Below are positions 35,767-44,236 of a stretch of DNA of 64,000 nucleotides, piece by piece. Position numbers and translations under genes: made by a program. Below the pieces are notes generated by a model that saw only the letters and a program-made list of their open reading frames with translations, was not told the DNA's origin and made no database searches. The DNA comes from Sedimentisphaerales bacterium (GTDB lineage: Bacteria; Planctomycetota; Phycisphaerae; Sedimentisphaerales; UBA12454). The stretch lies in the NCBI GenBank assembly GCA_016930635.1, contig JAFGGI010000001.1:1-64000 (forward strand), written 5' to 3'. Within the stretch, counting starts at the first letter, position 1; every line of letters starts with the position of its first letter.

Positions 35767-36819
35767 ATGAACAAGGCGGTTTTTCGAATAATAGATGCCA
35801 ATTTCAACCGCGCTCGTGAGGGGCTGCGTATAGCAGAAGAATTCTGCAGGTTTGGTCTGAATAATGAAGCTTTGAGCAGCCGATGCAAGGAGATAAGACA
35901 TAAATTAAGCAAAACTGTCAATCAGCTTGGTTCAGAACAGCTAATTACCAGTCGTGACACTGAAAATGATATCGGCTGCGGCATAGAAGTGGCTGGTCAG
36001 ATGAGGCGTGATAGCTTTGAGGATTGCGTTACAGCGGGTTTTGCGAGGAGCAGTGAGGCTTTGAGGGTGCTGGCCGAGGCTGGGGCAACTATAGAGGCGA
36101 AAATAGCTGAGAGCTTCGAAAAAATGCGATATGACTGCTATGTCCTTGAAAAGGATATAGCGATGTCCGGTTTTACGGCGTTAAAATTTGCAAAAGTAAG
36201 GCTTTACGGCATTATTACTGCAGAGGGTTGTCCAGATGTATCAGCTTTGATAAAAGCCTGTGCCAAAGGCGGAGTAGATTGTCTGCAACTGCGGGCAAAA
36301 AAGATGACAGATGCTAAGTTTTTCTCGCTGGCCCAGGAGTTTGTTGATTTATGCAAACATCACAATGTTATAAGTATTATCAATGATAGAGTTGATATCG
36401 CTGTTGCCGCAGAGGCTGACGGGATACATCTGGGGCAGGAAGATATTCCACTGGAGAAAACAGGTAAATGCCAGATCAAGCCTTTGATCACAGGAGTAAG
36501 TACGCATTCGATGGCCGAGCTGAAAAAAGCAGTAGAAAAGGGGCCTTGTTATGTGGGATTGGGTTCTGTTTTTGCGACGAATACTAAAGAGGGTGTTGGT
36601 GTCTGCGGAGTCGAATATATCTGTAAGGCTATTGAATTTTTGAAAGACAAGCCTGTAGAAGCTGTAGCGATAGGCGGTATAAATGAAGAAAATATAGACG
36701 AGGTTCTAAAAGCAGGTGCAAAGAAAGTGGCTGTTTCATCGTGTATCTGCAAGGCTAAGGATCCTGCCGAAGTTTGTAAAAAACTTAAAGATAAAATTCT
36801 TCAATATTATCCTCAATAA
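35767..36819 (+). CDS. thiE: Thiamine-phosphate synthase with N-terminal ThiD2-like domain
   Basis: A 350-residue fusion. Residues about 3-130 (RIIDANFNRAREGLRIAEEFCRF) form the helical domain that precedes ThiE in cyanobacteria and planctomycetes (ThiD2-type). Residues about 145-345 are the ThiE barrel, joining HMP-PP and the thiazole phosphate to thiamine phosphate. Visible ThiE motifs are LYGIITAEG, LQLRAKKM, INDRVDIAVAAEADGIHLGQEDIP, GVSTHS and AIGGINEENI. A TPP riboswitch was looked for upstream and not seen, unlike the THI4 gene in this window. No strong ribosome site precedes the ATG. Confidence 0.93.
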   Translation: MNKAVFRIIDANFNRAREGLRIAEEFCRFGLNNEALSSRCKEIRHKLSKTVNQLGSEQLITSRDTENDIGCGIEVAGQMRRDSFEDCVTAGFARSSEALRVLAEAGATIEAKIAESFEKMRYDCYVLEKDIAMSGFTALKFAKVRLYGIITAEGCPDVSALIKACAKGGVDCLQLRAKKMTDAKFFSLAQEFVDLCKHHNVISIINDRVDIAVAAEADGIHLGQEDIPLEKTGKCQIKPLITGVSTHSMAELKKAVEKGPCYVGLGSVFATNTKEGVGVCGVEYICKAIEFLKDKPVEAVAIGGINEENIDEVLKAGAKKVAVSSCICKAKDPAEVCKKLKDKILQYYPQ

Positions 36820-37368
36820 CGGCAAAAACGACCAACTGTCATTTGTAAGTCTTTTGTTAGACGAAAGCTATATTTCTATAAGCAAAAATAGTTATCCACC
36901 TTTTAGTTCAATTTTTAACTATTAACGGATAGACAAGTTTTAAGGCCATGTAGAATTTTACTAACAGGCGGATAAAAACATTAAAAAAAGGGGCCGGCAA
37001 CTTTCCTCTTCTAACTCCTTATGGCCAAAAAGGTTACAAAAACAATTATCGGGCATTGTTTCACAGGGAACTATCTCAAATAAAAATCACCCAAACATTA
37101 TCAATTTAGCTGCTCTACGCAAAGCCTTTATTTTAACGGCATTGCGAGCTTATCAACACATTATCCACACGATTAAAGACGTAGACGTTCGCAAATAAAC
37201 TTTTATTGTCGGCATTAGAGTATAAAAAGCCGTCGCATTTATATTGGTTTTTGTCTCGAAATGATTATATTAAGTATGTCAGCACAACCAGATACCAATT
37301 TAGTTACTGTCGTGTTATCTATTTACTAATATTTTGATACGCATAAATCTCGGATAAAGGAACAACGA
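36820..37368. other. AT-rich gene-free spacer with DnaA-box-like sites
   Basis: About 550 bp between thiE and the MTHFR-fusion gene with no credible frame. It contains TTATCCACC (36892-36900), TTATCAACA (37150-37158) and TTATCCACA (37161-37169), the last an exact match to the classical DnaA box, and a possible promoter at 37244-37271. No replication genes adjoin it. Confidence 0.45.
37244..37271 (+). promoter_or_regulatory. Possible sigma-70-type promoter
   Basis: TTGGTT, 16-bp spacer, TATATT, about 97 nt before the ATG of the MTHFR-fusion gene. A moderate match. Confidence 0.4.
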
Positions 37369-39834
37369 ATGGAGTTGAGTACACAGAAAAGATTAAGTCA
37401 GGCCCTTAAAGATAAAAGCAAATTTGTAATCGTCGCTGAACTTACAGGCGGACCAAATTTCAGTTATGAGCCGATCAAAAAGTTTCTTCAGGCTCATAAA
37501 GAAAGTGGAGGTAAAGATATTCCCGCTGCTTTTAACTTCGCAGGTATAACCTGTCCACAAAGCCCCGGCGGCATAGCAAATATCGAACCTGCCGACGTTC
37601 ATACCTTTGCAGTAAGCAAAGGCCTGCTTGGCGATTTGGATTTTATTCCGCACGTAAGCTGCAAAGATATGAACAAAGACGGAATAATAAGCCTTTTAAA
37701 TACTCATAAGGCTGCGGGTGTTGAAAGCATTCTCGCTCTTACAGGTGATAAGCCCATTGAAGCGAAAGGAGTGTTCGAGCTGGAATCCATAGGGCTGCTT
37801 GACCTGCTATGCCGGCTGAATAACGCTGCTTTTATAAAGGCAAAACCGGATGGGCTCGGATCCGTTAAGCAGTTTGTTCCGGGCGCTGCTGTTTCCCCGT
37901 TCAAATATAATGAGGAGTCTCAGATGCAGCAGTATTTCAAGATGGAAAAGAAAATCATCTGTGGTGCGAAATTCCTTATAACCCAGGTCGGCTGGGACTG
38001 GAAAAAAAGTAAAGAACTTATGCGGTATCTTGCCGAGGCAAAACTTGATGTTCCTGTGATCGGTAATGTTTATCTTCTAAGCACGATCACCCCTGCACCG
38101 AGACTGATGCATGATATAAAACTGCCCGGCTGTTTTGTAAGCGATGAGCTTTTTGCGAAAGTATGCAGTGAAAATGTTGATGCGCATCTTGAACGGGCTG
38201 CCCAGCAGATAGCTATGTATAAATCGATCGGCGCTGCAGGTGTAGATATCGGAGGCGTACACGACTATCAAATGTTTATAAAAATTCTCAATCGAGCCTC
38301 TGAAATCGGAGATGACTGGGAGCAGTTCAAAGATAATCTCTGCTGGCCGGCGAAGGAGGCGTTTTATTTATATGATGAGACAGGCCATAGAAGGGCGAGC
38401 GGCAAATTTGGAAAAACGGTTGGGCATTATATGTTCAATTTTATGCATTGGGCAATGCTTGATGCGGAACACAAGGGTTTTCATTTATTCAAAAAGACAA
38501 TGGACTTTCTTGGCGCAGACAAAGGTAAAGGCTTTATATACAGCGTATTTAATGCATTTGAAAAGACAACGAAGTATTTTCTATTTGATTGTGAAGAATG
38601 CGGCGATTGTTTCCTGCCTGAGAATTTCGGCCAGTGTACTATCGGCAGATGTGAAAAGGGGATGAACAACGCACCGTGCGGAGATTCGACGGTCGAGGGT
38701 AAATGCGGAAATAATCTCGATATTACCTGCATCGGTGACCGTATCTATAAGGCTGCTGCTTGTGAAAAAGGAGGTCTTGAAAAACTCAGGAAGACAATCA
38801 ACAAGCCGAGAAATCCTGCACTCGAACATACGGCATCGATACTCAATTACTTATTCGGAAAGGACCATACAGTGAAAAGTCCGCTTATCGGCATAGGAGA
38901 ATTGGTACATGCTTCGATTCCCAAGACCGGCAAGATAATGAAACAACTTCATGACCGCGGTGAAAATGCCTTTACCGAGCCGAGTTGTGAACTTGACTAT
39001 ATAAAAGCTTTGATAGAATCACAGGCTGCAGATGGGGCCGACTTCATAGCGGTAAATGTCGACCAATTCGGCGAATCAGATCCAGCTTTTGCTGTTAAGT
39101 TAATGACTGAATATACAAAGCTGGTTCGCAAATACGGCAGAGGTGTGCCGATATGTTTCGACAGCAGTGATGACAATGTTCTGACTGAAGGGTTGAAAGA
39201 ATGGTATAACACGGACGAGAAGGTCGCGTCGCCTTTGATGAACTCCATAAAGACTTATACAATTGATAATATGATGCCTCTAAAGAAGCATTTTGATTTT
39301 AAATTCATCGGATTGCTTTTAAGCGAAGGCAAGGCAACAGATCCAAACAGGACTGATACTATTGACGACCTTTTCAATTTGGCAAAGACACTTTATGACG
39401 CTGCTGTGAATAAATACGGCTTTAAACCTGAAGAGATTTTCTTCGATTCAACCGTATTTCCGCTGGCAATTGATATGCCTATGCAGCCCGGTGTGCCGAG
39501 CTATACATATCGAACTTTTAATACAATAAAACGAATTAAAACCGATGAGCAGTTGAAAAAGTGCCATTTCTCGCTCGGTATTACCAACAGTGTTCGGGAT
39601 TTGCCCGGAAGAAAGATAGGAGTTGCCCGTGCGTACACTCACGTAGCAATGCAGTATGGTCTTGATACAGCTATTTTGAATGTAGCTCATAAGTTCGGAA
39701 TAAAACCTGCGGATCCGGAACTTATCGAGCTTGTTGAGGCTTACGCAAATATGGACGGCTCAAATGAAAGATTAAACCAGGCTATGAAACTTATGAGTCA
39801 GTTCTGTTCAAAGAATAGAAAGGCTGTTACCTAA
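37369..39834 (+). CDS. Fusion: methylene-THF reductase, Cys-rich MTHFR-C module, pterin-binding methyltransferase
   Basis: An 821-residue protein in one frame. Residues about 1-310 are a MetF-like barrel (VAELTGGPN, then ALTGDKP, LITQVGWD and PVIGNV), reducing methylene-THF to methyl-THF. Residues about 325-480 match the MTHFR C-terminal module with eight Cys (408, 411, 414, 423, 428, 437, 446, 454), a likely Fe-S or zinc site as in MetV-type partners of acetogens. Residues about 500-800 look like the pterin-binding methyltransferase barrel of AcsE/MetH (IGIGELVHASIP ... DGADFIAVNVDQFG ... FDSSDDNV ... SLGITNSV). Together this suggests methyl-THF made and handed on within one polypeptide. The acceptor is unknown; no corrinoid protein is nearby. 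SD AAAGGA before the ATG. Its stop overlaps that of convergent folP. Confidence 0.85.
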   Translation: MELSTQKRLSQALKDKSKFVIVAELTGGPNFSYEPIKKFLQAHKESGGKDIPAAFNFAGITCPQSPGGIANIEPADVHTFAVSKGLLGDLDFIPHVSCKDMNKDGIISLLNTHKAAGVESILALTGDKPIEAKGVFELESIGLLDLLCRLNNAAFIKAKPDGLGSVKQFVPGAAVSPFKYNEESQMQQYFKMEKKIICGAKFLITQVGWDWKKSKELMRYLAEAKLDVPVIGNVYLLSTITPAPRLMHDIKLPGCFVSDELFAKVCSENVDAHLERAAQQIAMYKSIGAAGVDIGGVHDYQMFIKILNRASEIGDDWEQFKDNLCWPAKEAFYLYDETGHRRASGKFGKTVGHYMFNFMHWAMLDAEHKGFHLFKKTMDFLGADKGKGFIYSVFNAFEKTTKYFLFDCEECGDCFLPENFGQCTIGRCEKGMNNAPCGDSTVEGKCGNNLDITCIGDRIYKAAACEKGGLEKLRKTINKPRNPALEHTASILNYLFGKDHTVKSPLIGIGELVHASIPKTGKIMKQLHDRGENAFTEPSCELDYIKALIESQAADGADFIAVNVDQFGESDPAFAVKLMTEYTKLVRKYGRGVPICFDSSDDNVLTEGLKEWYNTDEKVASPLMNSIKTYTIDNMMPLKKHFDFKFIGLLLSEGKATDPNRTDTIDDLFNLAKTLYDAAVNKYGFKPEEIFFDSTVFPLAIDMPMQPGVPSYTYRTFNTIKRIKTDEQLKKCHFSLGITNSVRDLPGRKIGVARAYTHVAMQYGLDTAILNVAHKFGIKPADPELIELVEAYANMDGSNERLNQAMKLMSQFCSKNRKAVT

Positions 39835-40679
39835 AGCCGTAATCGGTTGGCAACTTTTAATACGTCAGCCATTTGTGCAACATCGTGTACTCTAACAATC
39901 GAAATCCCGCACAGTGCGGCTGCAGCAACTGTTGCGGCAGTGCCGAATATTCTTTCCTTTGAATTTTTTCTGCCGGTGAGAGTACCTATAAAACTTTTTC
40001 TGCTCGTACCGAGCAATATACGATATCCGCTATTTACGAAGACCTCCAGGCTTCGCAGGAGTTCCAAATTGTGCTCCAGTGTTTTTCCAAAACCTATGCC
40101 CGGGTCGAGAAATATCTTTTCCCTTTCGATTCCTGCCTCTTGTGCTTTTTCTGCTTTTTCCAATAAGTAGCCGAGCACTTCGCTGCAAACGTCATCATAT
40201 TTCGGTTCAACCTGCATCGTCGCAGGGGTATTTTGCATGTGCATTAATACTACGGGTGTCTTTCTTTCTGCTGCAAGTGCGGTCATCTTTTCGGTACTCA
40301 GGGCAGATATATCATTTATCATGGCAGCACCCGCATCGAGGGCAGCCTTTGTGACCCGGTAATCTTTGCTGTCAATGCTTATGGGGATTTCTATTTTTGC
40401 AGCGAGTTTTTCAATCACCGGCATTACTCTTTTAATCTGCTCTTCGGTTGGTACAGGTTTTGAGCCTGGACGTGTGGATTCTGCTCCTATGTCGATTATG
40501 GCTGCACCCTGCCCGGTCATTTCAATTCCATGCTCGATGGCTTTTTCAGTATCGAGAAAGTCTCCGCCGTCGCTGAATGAGTCAGGTGTTATATTTAAAA
40601 CACCCATAATTATACAGCCGAGGGAAAAATCGAGTTGTCCGCCGGGCCAGGTTAAAATATCCGGGTATTTACCTTCCAT
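39831..40679 (-). CDS. folP: Dihydropteroate synthase
   Basis: A 282-residue TIM-barrel enzyme condensing p-aminobenzoate with DHPPP in folate synthesis. The motifs are GVLNITPDSFSDGGDF (about 26-41), DIGAESTRPGS (about 62-72), ISIDSKD, NDIS and DPGIGFGKT, with SRKSF at the phosphate site. Length is normal. It follows pdxB by 9 nt on the same strand and overlaps the convergent MTHFR-fusion stop by 4 nt. Its pterin product feeds the folate enzyme next door. Confidence 0.97.
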   Translation of the reverse strand: MEGKYPDILTWPGGQLDFSLGCIIMGVLNITPDSFSDGGDFLDTEKAIEHGIEMTGQGAAIIDIGAESTRPGSKPVPTEEQIKRVMPVIEKLAAKIEIPISIDSKDYRVTKAALDAGAAMINDISALSTEKMTALAAERKTPVVLMHMQNTPATMQVEPKYDDVCSEVLGYLLEKAEKAQEAGIEREKIFLDPGIGFGKTLEHNLELLRSLEVFVNSGYRILLGTSRKSFIGTLTGRKNSKERIFGTAATVAAAALCGISIVRVHDVAQMADVLKVANRLRL

Positions 40680-40688
40680 AATTTCGAT

Positions 40689-41819
40689 TTACGCCAGCTT
40701 AAAATCAAGTCCTGCTAAAATATTTCTCAATTTATCATCTTCTACAGAAACAATTGTATTGTGAAATTCTCTCCGAATATGATAACTTTTTCTTAAGCTG
40801 TCGAAGTACACACCTTGTTTTTGAGGAGGTTCTTTTAATATCTGTCTCAATTTTTCATCATCCTCTTTAATGCTGTATAGTGTATTGACAGCCGTAAGTA
40901 CCGGATTTTTGTCCTTCGGGGCAATAGTAATTTTTTCAAATTCCGGTTTTGGAAGAAAATTTTCTGCGGTAAATTTCGGTTTGATGCCAAAGTATCTGCA
41001 AAACGCATTATAAATCATAATCATCCCTGTTACCTTGCCATCGTATGAATAACCTGCGATATGAGGTGTTCCAAAGTCGACCATTTTCACAAGTTCAGGA
41101 TCTATGGCAGGTTCATTTTCCCATACATCAAGAATGCAGGCTTTTATTTTTTCTGAGGCTATTGCTTTTTTTAAGGCTGGTGTATCATGTACACCGCCTC
41201 GACAGGTATTGAAAAAAACCGCATCTTTCTTCAGAGCATTAAAAAAATTCTCATCAGCAAGATGATATGTCTTATCAACCCCTTCAAAACTAAGCGGTGT
41301 ATGGAGTGTTACGATATCACAATCGAAAATTTCTTCTATCGGGCGATACTTCTCATAGCCGGTTTCTCTCTCCAGGGGCGGGTCGTTGAGGACCACTTTC
41401 ATTCCGAGGGCCCAGGCTTTTTGCTCGACTTTGCTGCCGACATTGCCTACACCGACAATACCGATTGATTTTTTTGAGACGTCAAATTCGTATTTATCGG
41501 CAAGATTTAAAAGGCCGGAGACGATGTACTCAGCGACCGAATTAGCATTCGAGCCCGGCGCCGAAGAGAAACCAAGATTTCTGCCGGCCAAATAATCGAG
41601 GTCGATATGCTCAAAACCGATCGTCGCAGTGCCTACGAATTTTACCTTTGTTCCATTAAGTAAATTTTTGTCGACCTTTGTGATACTGCGGACCAGCAGT
41701 GCATCGGCATCTTTTAAAATTTCAGATGTAATCTGCCGGCCATTAATAGTGAAACAATCACCGGCTGAGCTGAAACAGTCCTTTACAAACGGTATATTCT
41801 CATCTGCAACTATCTTCAT
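40689..41819 (-). CDS. pdxB: Erythronate-4-phosphate dehydrogenase
   Basis: A 376-residue NAD-dependent D-2-hydroxyacid dehydrogenase of the DXP-dependent pyridoxal phosphate pathway. The N-terminus is MKIVADENIPFVKDCF, characteristic of PdxB. The Rossmann motif is GIVGVGNVGSKV (about 119-130). Catalytic Arg lies in NTCRGGVHD, Glu in DVWENEP, and His in FGTPHIAGYS. The C-terminal dimerisation part is present. It is upstream of folP and probably co-transcribed. No strong Shine-Dalgarno. Confidence 0.94.
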   Translation of the reverse strand: MKIVADENIPFVKDCFSSAGDCFTINGRQITSEILKDADALLVRSITKVDKNLLNGTKVKFVGTATIGFEHIDLDYLAGRNLGFSSAPGSNANSVAEYIVSGLLNLADKYEFDVSKKSIGIVGVGNVGSKVEQKAWALGMKVVLNDPPLERETGYEKYRPIEEIFDCDIVTLHTPLSFEGVDKTYHLADENFFNALKKDAVFFNTCRGGVHDTPALKKAIASEKIKACILDVWENEPAIDPELVKMVDFGTPHIAGYSYDGKVTGMIMIYNAFCRYFGIKPKFTAENFLPKPEFEKITIAPKDKNPVLTAVNTLYSIKEDDEKLRQILKEPPQKQGVYFDSLRKSYHIRREFHNTIVSVEDDKLRNILAGLDFKLA

Positions 41820-41919
41820 ACATATCTGGTTTTTATAAATGCGTCTCGAGGGATATTATATATAATATATCTTCCGATTCCAGTAAAGTCTTATAATCAG
41901 ATAGATGTCGTGATGAGGT

Positions 41920-43017
41920 CTATTTAGCAATCGGCTGTTTATCTGCAGCCAGTGCGGCTTCCAATTCTCGTGTCAGTTTTTCAACAAGCTCTTTAACCGG
42001 TATAATCTCGTTGCATTTGTAAGCATTTGTGCCGGCAAAGATGAAAGATTCTTCGAGATTTCCCTTTGCTGCGTTTGCCAGGACTTTAGCTATACAATAT
42101 GGCGCTTTTTCAGGGTCGCAGGTTCTAAGGCATTGATAGCTGCACTCGAAAGGCACTGTCAGGCCTTGTTTAACCTTTTCTACAAAGCTGTTTTTAAGAA
42201 CCCTACCCGGCAGCCCTACCGGACTTCTGATAATTGTTATGTCTCCTTCTTTGGCATCGAGATAAGCCTGTTTAAAACGGTCATCGACATCACATTCGTC
42301 CGTACAGACAAACCGTGTTGCCATTTGAACTCCGCTGGCGCCTAACTTCAGGAAACGAGCGATATCTTTGCCGTCAAATATCCCGCCTGCAGCAATTACC
42401 GGAATCTTAGGCTCAAAAGCATTAGCAACTTCGAGCACTTCGACAACTATATCTTCGAGTTTGCCAGCAGTGCCGTCTGCGAGGCTTTCGGGGGAATAGC
42501 CCAGATGGCCGCCGGCTTTGATACCTTCGACGACAACAGCATCCGGCAGTTTGTTATATCTTTTTTCCCATCTTTTGCAAATAAGCGTAAGTGCTTTCGC
42601 AGAGGAAACAATCGGGATAAGTTTGATATCTTTTCCGTTGAGAAACTTCGGCAAGTCCAGCGGAAGACCCGCACCACAAATTAGCATATCGACATTTTCT
42701 TCTACCGAAACCTTAACGAGATTTTCGTAGTCGGTAAGTGCTACCATAATATTTACGCCGATTATGCCTTTGCTAAGAGAGCGGGCCTTGCGGATTTCAT
42801 TTCTTAGAGACTCACCATTAAACATTACCAAATTGGAACCCGTAAATTCCTCAAACATACCGATTCCGGTACTGGCTATAATTCCAGCACAGCCGGTATC
42901 GGCAACCGCAGAGGCCAGTTTTGCACAGGAGACTCTAATGCCCATTCCGCCTTGAATAATGGGAGGGTTAATCGTCAAATTACCAATTTTCAGAGCCGGT
43001 ATACTATTTGTTTGCAT
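41920..43017 (-). CDS. Nitronate monooxygenase-family flavoprotein
   Basis: A 365-residue FMN TIM-barrel protein of the NMO/FabK family, which oxidises nitronates or acts as enoyl-ACP reductase. The motifs are PPIIQGGMGIRVS at the N-terminus, GAGLPLDLP, GIKAGGHLGY and PVIAAGGIFDGKDIARFLKLGASGVQMATRFV for the flavin phosphate. His in the GGHLGY loop agrees with the NMO group. The start is ATG 43017 with GAGG upstream; a TTG six codons earlier is in frame but less likely. It is a single gene. Confidence 0.87.
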   Translation of the reverse strand: MQTNSIPALKIGNLTINPPIIQGGMGIRVSCAKLASAVADTGCAGIIASTGIGMFEEFTGSNLVMFNGESLRNEIRKARSLSKGIIGVNIMVALTDYENLVKVSVEENVDMLICGAGLPLDLPKFLNGKDIKLIPIVSSAKALTLICKRWEKRYNKLPDAVVVEGIKAGGHLGYSPESLADGTAGKLEDIVVEVLEVANAFEPKIPVIAAGGIFDGKDIARFLKLGASGVQMATRFVCTDECDVDDRFKQAYLDAKEGDITIIRSPVGLPGRVLKNSFVEKVKQGLTVPFECSYQCLRTCDPEKAPYCIAKVLANAAKGNLEESFIFAGTNAYKCNEIIPVKELVEKLTRELEAALAADKQPIAK

Positions 43018-43197
43018 AAGTACCTCAACTAACAAAGGTTAGTACCACAATAGAAATGTTGCCAATAATAGCCGATACGAGGTCCATATTGCTGGCAGGC
43101 CTAAAATCTAAGGTCTGATTATACAACAGTTTCGATTTAGTACATATTTGCCGGATATGTTACCACTATCTTATCTTTTGAACAACAAATAATTTTT

Positions 43198-44232
43198 TTA
43201 ATAATTAAGCCCAAATCCTGCGATTTTCTTATGACAATCGGGACAATTGCCATTTTTGACTGTGTTTTTCACTATATAAAAACCCTGTCGCTCAATCAGC
43301 AGTTTCTGACACTTTGGACAGTAGGTATTCTCTGCATTTGCAGAGGGCAGATTGCCGATGTAGACAAAATTTAAGCCTGCTGTTTTTGCGATATCGAATG
43401 CTTTTTGTAAAGTCGAAGGTGGCGTCGCAGGTGTTTCGGTATATTTATATTGCGGATAAAACCTGCTAACGTGCCAGGGGATATCCGGCCCGCAGGTATT
43501 GACGAGAAACTCGGCAATCTGTTTCAGCTCTGCCTCAGAATCATTCTTGCCCGGCACGACAAGAGTCGTCACCTCAATCCATATTTTCGTATGGTTAGCG
43601 ATGTAATCGATTGTTTCAAGCACAGGCTTCAATTTCGCACCGCAAAGATTTTTATAGTAATCTTCACTGAAGGATTTCAAATCGACATTTATCCCATCAA
43701 GCCAGTCGGATGCAAAATCAATTGCTTCTTTGGTCATAAAGCCGTTGGAGACAAAAACATTGGCAAGACCTTTCTGCTTTGCGAGTTTGCCGCAATCGTC
43801 TGCAAGTTCCATAAAAACTGTCGGCTCGCTATATGTATATGCTATGCTTTTGCAGCCTGTCTGAAGTGCAAAGTCCACGATCTTTTCAGGTTTGAGAGGT
43901 TGGCCGCAGATTTCACCTTCCTGTGATATCTGGCTTATCTGCCAGTTCTGGCAAAAGACGCATTTAAAGTTACAACCGGTCGCTGCTATTGAAAAACTTT
44001 TGCTGCCGGGCTGGAAATGGAACAAGGGCTTCTTCTCGATCGGGTCCGGATTGGCTGAGCAAAGCTTATGGAAGTTTAGAGAATACAATTTGCCGTCAAT
44101 ATTTTTACGAACATTACACCGGCCTGAGGAGCTTTTGGCTATAACGCATCTGAAATTACAGAGATTGCACTGAACCTTATCTCCTTCAAGGCTCTTATAA
44201 AGAACTGCTTCTTTTAATTGCCTTTCTATCAT
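43198..44232 (-). CDS. amrS: AmmeMemoRadiSam-type radical SAM enzyme AmrS
   Basis: A 344-residue radical SAM protein of the PflA-like AmrS family. N-terminal Cys motif CNLCNFRCVI, then a radical SAM cluster CNFKCVFC with the downstream QNW typical of AmrS. A C-terminal zinc-ribbon-like pair CPKCQKL ... CPDCHKKI is present. In many genomes it works with AmrA and Memo-like AmrB in an incompletely characterised pathway; neither partner is visible here. It begins 4 nt after the FAD/Fe-S oxidoreductase, so the two are co-transcribed. Confidence 0.92.
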   Translation of the reverse strand: MIERQLKEAVLYKSLEGDKVQCNLCNFRCVIAKSSSGRCNVRKNIDGKLYSLNFHKLCSANPDPIEKKPLFHFQPGSKSFSIAATGCNFKCVFCQNWQISQISQEGEICGQPLKPEKIVDFALQTGCKSIAYTYSEPTVFMELADDCGKLAKQKGLANVFVSNGFMTKEAIDFASDWLDGINVDLKSFSEDYYKNLCGAKLKPVLETIDYIANHTKIWIEVTTLVVPGKNDSEAELKQIAEFLVNTCGPDIPWHVSRFYPQYKYTETPATPPSTLQKAFDIAKTAGLNFVYIGNLPSANAENTYCPKCQKLLIERQGFYIVKNTVKNGNCPDCHKKIAGFGLNY

Positions 44233-44236
44233 ATTT

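Noticed and set aside
37022-37084. A 20-residue frame starting MAKKVTKT
   Set aside because: No ribosome site and too short to support.
36820-37368. Chromosomal replication origin
   Set aside because: Only three box-like sites and no replication genes nearby; mnmG at 17 kb also lacks its usual origin neighbours. Kept only as a low-interest observation.
43943-43960. TGCCAGTTCTGGCA as another stress dyad
   Set aside because: The spacer is four, it lies inside the amrS coding sequence, and no sigma-54-type promoter follows.
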